From Chitinophagales bacterium (GTDB taxonomy: Bacteria; Bacteroidota; Bacteroidia; Chitinophagales; CAIODY01): 12,749 nucleotides of DNA. The DNA lies in contig JAHEYX010000052.1 of NCBI GenBank assembly GCA_023251415.1, forward strand, positions 1-12,749, read 5' to 3'. A model generated the notes under the pieces. That model did no database searches, was not told the origin of the DNA, and saw only the letters and a program-made list of their open reading frames with translations. Positions within the stretch are counted from its first letter, which is position 1. Every line of letters begins with the position of its first letter. This document shows, one piece after another, positions 7,141 through 12,749 of this stretch. A program made the position numbers and the translations under genes.

Positions 7141-8364
7141 ATGAAAAACACGAAAGCGGCTTTAGGATTTATTTTTATTACTTTATTAATTGATGTGATT
7201 GGGTTTAGTGTTGTTATTCCGGTTTTACCCGGTTTAATTTCTGAATTGCGTCATGTTCCTGTAAACGAAGCTGGAAAGTATGGTGGTTGGTTACTGGCTG
7301 CATTTGCCATTGCTCAGTTTTTATTTTCTCCTTTACTAGGCAATCTAAGCGATAAATATGGTCGTCGTCCGGTATTGTTATTCAGTTTATTGGGATTTGG
7401 GATTGATTATTTGATAATGGCCTTTGCGCCTTCTTATACTTGGTTATTGATAGGCCGATTAGTAGCAGGAGTTACTGGGGCTAGTTTCACTACCGCTTCT
7501 GCGTATATAGCTGATATCAGCACACCGGAAGATCGTGCTAAAAACTTTGGTTTAATAGGGGCCGCGTTTGGAATGGGCTTCGTTATAGGGCCTTTCCTGG
7601 GTGGTGTCAGTGCAGATTTGTTTGGCTTACGTACACCCTTTTATGTTGCTGCCACTTTATCATTCCTGAATTTTCTGTACGGTTTCTTTATTTTGCCGGA
7701 ATCTTTGAGCAAAGAAAACAGAAGAAATTTCGATTGGAAAAAAGCCAATCCCATCAACACCTTCATCACCTTGAGCAAGTATAAAAAAATTGCAGGCTTA
7801 TTGTTTGCGTTTATCTTTCTATACTTGGGATCACATGCGGTACAAAGCAATTGGAGCTATTTTACCATGTTTCGATTTTCATGGAGTAAGTCAATGGTAG
7901 GGTATTCACTGGCTGCAGTAGGAGTTCTGGTAGGATTAGTTCAAGGACTGTTAATCAAGTATATTAATCCGCGTTTAGGAAATGAGAAAAGCGTTTATGT
8001 TGGTTTTGGATTGTATGCCTTAGGTATGTTTTTATTTGCATTTGCCTCACAAAGTTGGATGATGTTTGCTTTCTTGATTCCGTATTGTTTAGGAGGAATA
8101 TCCGGACCGGCGCTACAAGCCATCATGTCATCTGAAGTTCCTGCAACACATCAAGGAGAATTGCAAGGAGGTTTAACCAGTTTAATGAGCGCTACCAGTA
8201 TAATTGGACCTGTTATGATGACCGGTTTGTTTGCCTATACTACCAAAGCAGATAGTCCGGTTTATTTTCCGGGAGCACCATTTATATTAGGTGGGATTTT
8301 AATGTTAATCAGCTCTCTGATTACCTATTGGGATTTGCATTGGCGTCATCGTAACTCGGCTTAA
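7141..8364 (+). CDS. MFS transporter of the TCR/Tet (TetA-like) family, 407 aa
   Basis: A 12-segment inner-membrane transporter, probably a proton-driven exporter. Segment 1 holds IDVIGFSVVIPVLP (17-30), matching the D-x-x-G-x-x-x-x-x-P-x-x-P pattern of TetA-like DHA1 exporters, with Asp18. Motif A follows segment 2 as GNLSDKYGRRPVLL (67-80), the motif B arginine is Arg106 in LIGRLVAGVTGA, and motif C is GAAFGMGFVIGPFLGG (140-155). A degenerate second copy of motif A is expected between segments 8 and 9 (around INPRLGNEKSVYVG). Length matches the family. Sequence type alone does not show tetracycline resistance: related transporters of unknown substrate are common in Bacteroidota chromosomes, and no TetR-type regulator is adjacent. 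It lies 28 bases after the MoxR gene but has its own -7 motif, and its stop is one base from the stop of the opposing SET gene. Confidence 0.9.
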   Translation: MKNTKAALGFIFITLLIDVIGFSVVIPVLPGLISELRHVPVNEAGKYGGWLLAAFAIAQFLFSPLLGNLSDKYGRRPVLLFSLLGFGIDYLIMAFAPSYTWLLIGRLVAGVTGASFTTASAYIADISTPEDRAKNFGLIGAAFGMGFVIGPFLGGVSADLFGLRTPFYVAATLSFLNFLYGFFILPESLSKENRRNFDWKKANPINTFITLSKYKKIAGLLFAFIFLYLGSHAVQSNWSYFTMFRFSWSKSMVGYSLAAVGVLVGLVQGLLIKYINPRLGNEKSVYVGFGLYALGMFLFAFASQSWMMFAFLIPYCLGGISGPALQAIMSSEVPATHQGELQGGLTSLMSATSIIGPVMMTGLFAYTTKADSPVYFPGAPFILGGILMLISSLITYWDLHWRHRNSA

Positions 8365-8365
8365 G

Positions 8366-8770
8366 CTATAACCAGCCGCGGCAATTTGGAGCACCACATC
8401 CGCATTTCAGCGTTTTTTCATGCTGCGTTTCACCATAATCTGCAGTCAATTCCTCTCCCTTTTTGATATTGCGAAGTGCATAAAATTCTACGGTAGTATT
8501 GATTAGCCGTATATAGGTATTGGGCGAGCAGGAATGATTAATATTGCTAATATCATTACTGTTTGTAGCATCCAAGGCCCAGCGTTCGTTAAATTCTACC
8601 ATTTTGATACGTTTGGTAGCCTTAACTCTTTTTCGAGCTTCACGAGTAGAAATAATTTCACCGGTCATGTTTCCGATTTTACTTCTAGCTTTTATAGGCG
8701 CAATTGCAAATGCACCCATCCCATCAATCTTGCTTTTTGCACTTTTAATTTTGTGTTCGTTGAAAGCCAT
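8366..8770 (-). CDS. SET domain-containing protein-lysine methyltransferase-like protein, 134 aa
   Basis: A minimal SET domain with post-SET motif and no other domain. Visible signatures: the SAM-binding GMGAFA (17-22), NINHSCSPN (76-84, Asn78-His79 pseudoknot motif), GEELTADYG (105-113, with the expected catalytic Tyr112), and a C-terminal C-x-C-x4-C (Cys123, Cys125, Cys130) in CGCGAPNCRGWL. In eukaryotic SET enzymes these three cysteines bind zinc together with the cysteine of NHSC, here Cys81, so all four ligands are present. The expected reaction is SAM-dependent methylation of a lysine side chain; the target is unknown. No export signal is present, so it should be cytosolic. All key residues are kept, so it is probably active. 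The gene is monocistronic, convergent with the MFS gene with a single base between stops, and divergent from the DUF1015 gene. I found no clear promoter motif. Confidence 0.9.
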   Translation of the reverse strand: MAFNEHKIKSAKSKIDGMGAFAIAPIKARSKIGNMTGEIISTREARKRVKATKRIKMVEFNERWALDATNSNDISNINHSCSPNTYIRLINTTVEFYALRNIKKGEELTADYGETQHEKTLKCGCGAPNCRGWL

Positions 8771-8899
8771 AATGCGAATTTAAGTTTCAAATAACGGCAT
8801 TATTCTATTCCTACGCAAATTTGTTAGCCCGCTAGTAAATTGCTGTTCGTTTATTTTTATGGCACTATAAAAATCAGTAGCTAGTTAGGCGCAAAACCT

Positions 8900-8907
8900 T
8901 ATCTTCG
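8900..8907 (+). promoter_or_regulatory. Probable -7 promoter element for the DUF1015 gene (TATCTTCG)
   Basis: TATCTTCG matches TAnnTTTG at all but one position and lies 46 bases ahead of the ATG at 8954, predicting a leader of about 40 bases. No convincing -33 box is seen. The intergenic region 8771-8953 is otherwise featureless. Confidence 0.35.
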
Positions 8908-8953
8908 CCAAATTGAATTATTATATTTTTCATTTTTAAATTTTAACTAAACA

Positions 8954-10201
8954 ATGGCTATTATTTCTCCTTTTCGCGGAATTCGACCTAAAAAAGAATT
9001 AGCAGATAAAGTGGCTGCTAAACCTTACGACGTATTAAACAGTAAAGAAGCACGTGCAGAAGCTGCCGGCAATACGTATTCTTTTTATCATATCAGTAAA
9101 GCTGAAATCGACTTACCGGATAGCGTTGATGTGCATGATGAAGCCGTTTATAAAAAAGCTGCAGAAAACCAACAATTGTTTTTAGAAAATGGGGTGCTTA
9201 TTCAAGATGAAACGCCATGTTATTACATCTATGCACTTACTTGGAAAGGTCGTACCCAAACAGGCTTGGTTTGTGGTAGCAGTGTTGAAGATTACAACAA
9301 CAATATTATCAAGAAACATGAATTCACCCGCCCCGAAAAAGAATTAGACCGTATCAATCACATCACCTATACCCAATGTCAAAGTGGCGTGGTGTTTTTG
9401 GCATACCGCAATGTAAGTGCAATGGATACATTGATTACAAACTGGAAAGCTAACCATACACCTGAATATGATTTCGAATTGAATGATGGTGTTCGTCATA
9501 CCATTTGGGTGGTTGCTGATGCTGCAACAGTTGAAAACATTACCCGCATTTTTGCCGAACAAGTACCTTGTACCTACATTGCCGATGGCCACCATCGCGC
9601 AGCTTCAGCCATGCGTGTTAGTGATGCTGCAAGAAAAAATAATCCTAACCATACCGGTAAAGAAGAATACAATTCATTTATCACCACTATTTTCCCGGCT
9701 GATGAATTAGCGATTTTAGATTACAACCGCGTTGCTAAAGATTTAAACGGACTTACAGTGGATGCATTAATTTCAAAATTACAAGCTGATTTTGAAGTAC
9801 AAAAAGTTGGCGCAGAAATTGTAAAACCGGCCGGATTACATGAGTTTGGAATGTATGTAGATAAAAACTGGTATCGCTTAATAGCAAAGCCGGGCAGCTA
9901 TACTACCGATCCTATTGGCGTATTAGATGTCAGCATTTTACAAAATAATGTTTTGGCTAAATTGCTCAACATTAATGATCCACGTACCGATAAACGAATC
10001 GATTTTGTTGGCGGAATCAGAGGCTTGGGTGAATTAGTTTCCCGTGTCGACAGTGGCGATATGGCTATTGCATTCTCTTTGTATCCGGTTACCATTCAAC
10101 AATTGTTTGATATTTCAGATAGCGGTAATGTGATGCCTCCAAAGTCAACCTGGTTCGAACCAAAATTGCGCGACGGATTAGTTATGCATTCTATTAAATA
10201 A
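8954..10201 (+). CDS. DUF1015 family protein, 415 aa
   Basis: The full-length pattern of the DUF1015 family is present: an N-terminal SPFRGIRP (5-12) and PYDVLN (24-29), KHEFTRPEKELDRI (121-134), the strongly conserved YIADGHHRAASAM (208-220), a DPRTDKRIDFVGG segment near residue 350, and MPPKSTWFEPKLRDGLV at the C-terminus. No signal peptide or membrane segment is seen, so it is cytosolic. The biochemical function of the family is not firmly known to me. The DGHHR motif resembles the phosphate-handling motif of ParB-like proteins, including free-serine kinases, and in many Bacteroidota the gene sits near serC and serA. A link to serine metabolism is therefore an inference. Here neither serC nor serA is adjacent. 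The gene has a weak -7 motif upstream and a strong terminator downstream, so it is probably transcribed alone. Confidence 0.9.
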   Translation: MAIISPFRGIRPKKELADKVAAKPYDVLNSKEARAEAAGNTYSFYHISKAEIDLPDSVDVHDEAVYKKAAENQQLFLENGVLIQDETPCYYIYALTWKGRTQTGLVCGSSVEDYNNNIIKKHEFTRPEKELDRINHITYTQCQSGVVFLAYRNVSAMDTLITNWKANHTPEYDFELNDGVRHTIWVVADAATVENITRIFAEQVPCTYIADGHHRAASAMRVSDAARKNNPNHTGKEEYNSFITTIFPADELAILDYNRVAKDLNGLTVDALISKLQADFEVQKVGAEIVKPAGLHEFGMYVDKNWYRLIAKPGSYTTDPIGVLDVSILQNNVLAKLLNINDPRTDKRIDFVGGIRGLGELVSRVDSGDMAIAFSLYPVTIQQLFDISDSGNVMPPKSTWFEPKLRDGLVMHSIK

Positions 10202-10222
10202 GTTTAATTTAATTTTCTTATT

Positions 10223-10255
10223 AAAAAGGGATAGTGTACAGCTATCCCTTTTTTT
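10223..10255. terminator. Bidirectional Rho-independent terminator
   Basis: AAAAAGGGATAG (10223-10234) is perfectly complementary to CTATCCCTTTTT (10242-10253) with a 7-base loop. On the plus strand the T run continues to 10255; on the minus strand the other arm ends in five Ts. It lies 21 bases after the DUF1015 stop and directly after the stop of the TonB receptor gene on the other strand, so it should serve both convergent genes. Confidence 0.9.
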
Positions 10256-10256
10256 A

Positions 10257-12683
10257 TTAAAAATTTATCGGCGCAATCAATTTAACACTAAAGTTCCTCC
10301 CCATATTAAACACGCCTGTTCTGCCGGTATTATTATTTACTTCACCATATTTTAGGCGGCTCAAATGACTTTGGTAAATGACGTCTGTTACATTATTCAC
10401 TGCAATTATTAAATCCAACAGTTGTTTTTGTTTAGCGGTATAAATAGAAGTCCCAATACCCATATTATAAACCGTATAACCCGGTGTAGCTGTTTCTGTT
10501 GCATAGGCACTATACACCTTATTTTGCTTGAGGTAGTTCTCCATTTCAATTTTTACATAACTGTTTTTAAGGTGTTTATTCTTAACGATTAAATCTAATC
10601 GAATAGCTGTTTTAAATTTAGTTGCCGGAATAGCAGGCAGATTTTTTGTTGAATCTGTTGTTTGACCTAGTTGTATTGCTCGAACATAAGATACGGCCTG
10701 TTCAAAATGTAACCAATCTAAAGGATGCGGATGAAAATCCAAGGAAAATTCGCCACCATGTAAATTTGCTAAACCGGATTGAAACTGAAAAACAGATAAG
10801 CCTTCTTGCATTGAATCTGTCCCTTGATAAGATTGTATTTTACGGCTATACACAAAATTATTAATGCGATTGTCAAATAAATCCAATTCAGCAGCAAAAT
10901 GGGTAGAGCGCCAACCGATGATAGCATCCAATTGCCAACTGGATTCAGCTTTAAGGTTTGCATTACCCAACTCGTAGCGTAAAGTACCTTCATGTACACC
11001 ATTAGCTGCTAACTCTGCCACATTAGGCGTTCGATAGGCTTTGGCTAAGTTTAATTTATAATATAACGAACGTCTGTTTTGATAAGCTAAACCAACTCCG
11101 CCTGAAACTCCATTATAAACATTAGCTATCGCTTTAAATTTTTCAATCGCACCAATTGAGCTAGCTGCTACAACTTGTTCATTGGAATTTAAATACAAGG
11201 AGGTTGTTTTAATGCTGCGTATATCCCAACGTAAGCCTGCTTGAACATCAAATTGTTTTTGAGTGTGATGAGAAATAAAATAGATGCCGGCATCGGTTAA
11301 CGTATAGTTGGGTATCAAAAATTCACTTCCTTTATTTGTCGAATGTTCCTGCATACCGTTTGAACCTACACTCCAATTCCAACGGGATGAAGCATCTTTA
11401 TTATAGCTAAAATCATAATGAAAAGAACGAAGTAAGAAATGAAGTCCGCTAATGGTAGGTGTTGCTATTGCTGCATACTCTTGACGTTGATTTTGTTGAG
11501 CGCCAAGAATAGTCTTTATGGTAGATTTTTTTAAGTACACCAGTTGCGTATACACTAATTTCTGATGCTCAATTAATTGTCTTGGTATATTCATTTGATA
11601 CGATTTCAAATCAGCAGTGGTAACTATTTTAGACACGGTTGAATCATTAACTAGGGCCGGAGTGGTAAATTTTCCACTGGCACTATCACGTTCGCCTTCA
11701 ACCAAACCGGTTTTTAATCGATAGTAGGAATAGGTGAGGTGTCCGTATCCCCATTTACGCGATAATCCTATGGTGTTTTTTACAGCTTGCTCTTCAAACG
11801 CACTGTTATACACATATCCATCGGCCTTGTTTTCATAGGCATGAGCTGCTTTATAACCGCCACTCATCGCCCAGAGTATCTTTTTTTTATTTAGCGCGAA
11901 ATGCCCTCCTAGTGCAGCTAATCCGTTATTGGTTTGGTAATTGGCGTTTATTGACCCACTTCCAGTACCTTCTTTTACATTGATATTGTCAATGAAATTA
12001 ATTACGCCTGCCATAGCATCGCTACCATAACTAAGACTTGCCGGTCCTTTTAATAATTCAACTTTGCTAATGCCTTGTTCATCCATTTCAAGCCCGTGCT
12101 CATCACCCCATTGCTGCCCTTCTTGCCGAATTCCATCATTTACTACCACCACTCGATTATAGCCTAATCCTCTAATTACCGGTTTAGAGATGCTGCCACC
12201 GGTTGTTATTTGGGCAATACCCGGCATCGAAGCCAAAGCATCAACTATATTGGTTGAAGTAGTTTGTTGTAACATTTTTGCAGTTACAATTTCAATCGAC
12301 ATTGGTGTTCTTAAGGCTTCTGTTGCCTTTGAAACCCCTGTTACAATTAATTCCTTCGATTCTATAATGGTAGGCTGCATTACAAAGTTTATACTTCCGT
12401 TTTGTTGGATCGACACTTTTTTTGTAACACTTAAAAAGCCGATATAGGAGGCCGTTACCAAATACACCCCTCCTCGAATATGATTAATTTCATAATGACC
12501 GGAGCTATCCGTTATAGCCCCCAATTTCGCATCGCTAATAGTTATGATTGCTCCTTGCAAGGGCAACTTTGATACGGAGTCTGCGACTATACCTTGAAGG
12601 GTAAATTGCGCTTTTAATTGACTAAATGGAATAATGACAAGTAGGAATATTCCCACTAAAATTAGTTGTAGAATTTTGTTCAT
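10257..12683 (-). CDS. TonB-dependent outer-membrane receptor with carboxypeptidase-regulatory-like domain, 808 aa
   Basis: An energy-coupled importer of the outer membrane. Order of parts: signal peptide 1-25 (ends LKA, then Q26); carboxypeptidase-D regulatory-like beta-sandwich about 28-105; TonB-box-like KELIVTG (110-116); plug about 120-235 with VIRGLGYNRVVVVNDGIRQE (169-188), WGDEHGLEMD (192-201) and VELLKGPASLSYGSDAMAGV (208-227); then a 22-strand-type barrel to the C-terminal Phe808. Size and termini indicate a complete gene. The plug stretch with WGDEHG resembles TonB receptors of the type linked to metal uptake, including ZnuD-like ones, but no His-rich loop is obvious, so the substrate is open. 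No SusD-like partner is adjacent on the downstream side, which argues against a SusC role; the upstream side is outside the window. The ATG at 12683 directly precedes the signal peptide. A small palindrome at 12719-12733 may be an operator. Confidence 0.92.
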   Translation of the reverse strand: MNKILQLILVGIFLLVIIPFSQLKAQFTLQGIVADSVSKLPLQGAIITISDAKLGAITDSSGHYEINHIRGGVYLVTASYIGFLSVTKKVSIQQNGSINFVMQPTIIESKELIVTGVSKATEALRTPMSIEIVTAKMLQQTTSTNIVDALASMPGIAQITTGGSISKPVIRGLGYNRVVVVNDGIRQEGQQWGDEHGLEMDEQGISKVELLKGPASLSYGSDAMAGVINFIDNINVKEGTGSGSINANYQTNNGLAALGGHFALNKKKILWAMSGGYKAAHAYENKADGYVYNSAFEEQAVKNTIGLSRKWGYGHLTYSYYRLKTGLVEGERDSASGKFTTPALVNDSTVSKIVTTADLKSYQMNIPRQLIEHQKLVYTQLVYLKKSTIKTILGAQQNQRQEYAAIATPTISGLHFLLRSFHYDFSYNKDASSRWNWSVGSNGMQEHSTNKGSEFLIPNYTLTDAGIYFISHHTQKQFDVQAGLRWDIRSIKTTSLYLNSNEQVVAASSIGAIEKFKAIANVYNGVSGGVGLAYQNRRSLYYKLNLAKAYRTPNVAELAANGVHEGTLRYELGNANLKAESSWQLDAIIGWRSTHFAAELDLFDNRINNFVYSRKIQSYQGTDSMQEGLSVFQFQSGLANLHGGEFSLDFHPHPLDWLHFEQAVSYVRAIQLGQTTDSTKNLPAIPATKFKTAIRLDLIVKNKHLKNSYVKIEMENYLKQNKVYSAYATETATPGYTVYNMGIGTSIYTAKQKQLLDLIIAVNNVTDVIYQSHLSRLKYGEVNNNTGRTGVFNMGRNFSVKLIAPINF

Positions 12684-12718
12684 GTTCTTTATTTAAATAA
12701 TAGAGCGATAGAATAACA

Positions 12719-12733
12719 GGCATTGTTGATGCC
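12719..12733. promoter_or_regulatory. Short palindrome upstream of the TonB receptor gene
   Basis: GGCAT (12719-12723) and ATGCC (12729-12733) form a 5-bp inverted repeat with a 5-base spacer, 36-50 bases ahead of the receptor's ATG on the minus strand. The position suits an operator or 5' stem. No clear TAnnTTTG is seen between it and the ATG, and the arms are short, so chance is quite possible. Confidence 0.2.
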
Positions 12734-12749
12734 GCATTTATTCAGTTAA

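Noticed and set aside
7141..8364. Calling the MFS gene a tetracycline resistance determinant
   Set aside because: Only family-level motifs are seen; there is no TetR gene, no mobile context and no difference in base use from neighbouring genes.
4678..8364. A defence or toxin-antitoxin system built around the MoxR ATPase
   Set aside because: MoxR with DUF4350 is an ordinary chromosomal pair in Bacteroidota; no nuclease, reverse transcriptase or VWA effector is nearby, and the MFS gene has its own promoter.
10257..12683. A SusC-type polysaccharide utilisation locus
   Set aside because: There is no SusD-like gene or glycoside hydrolase in the window, and the receptor is shorter than most SusC proteins.

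Overview
The window looks like chromosomal DNA of a member of the Bacteroidota. The DNA is AT-rich. Several genes are preceded by the phylum's own -7 promoter motif (TAnnTTTG), and starts lack Shine-Dalgarno sequences. The gene families also fit: SBBP-repeat secreted protein with VDFDPGP repeats, a DUF4350-MoxR pair, and a TonB-dependent receptor with an N-terminal carboxypeptidase-regulatory-like domain. I cannot name a genus. I see no tRNA, rRNA, CRISPR array, insertion sequence, integrase or phage gene.

Layout from left to right: (1) 1-778, minus strand: the N-terminal part of a secreted SBBP beta-propeller protein that runs off the left edge. (2) 779-1181: a 403-base divergent intergenic region holding a terminator-like hairpin that reads on the minus strand, a perfect 10-bp palindrome, a 12-bp direct repeat and a good -7 motif for the next gene. 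(3) 1182-3056, plus: a 624-residue exported protein of unknown function with a charged linker after its signal peptide. (4) 3062-4516, minus: a Wzx-like polysaccharide flippase, tail to tail with the previous gene. (5) 4678-7112, plus: DUF4350 membrane protein and MoxR AAA+ ATPase, two bases apart and surely one operon. (6) 7141-8364, plus: a Tet/TCR-type MFS transporter with its own -7 motif. (7) 8366-8770, minus: a compact SET-domain protein with a post-SET zinc motif, one base from the MFS stop. (8) 8954-10201, plus: a DUF1015 protein. (9) 10223-10255: a strong bidirectional terminator. (10) 10257-12683, minus: a complete TonB-dependent receptor.

The genes do not form one pathway. The only clear functional unit is DUF4350-MoxR, a membrane-anchored partner with its ATPase. 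The rest are single-gene transcription units, several in convergent pairs with almost no space between stops. Much of the content concerns the cell envelope (secreted propeller, exported unknown, flippase, MoxR unit, MFS exporter, outer-membrane receptor).

I did not find a convincing new multi-gene system. The points most worth following are the eukaryote-like SET protein, the exported 624-residue protein, the MoxR pair without its usual DUF58 neighbour, the stand-alone DUF1015 gene, and the unexplained structures in the 779-1181 region. Everything was read by eye from the sequence, without database searches.
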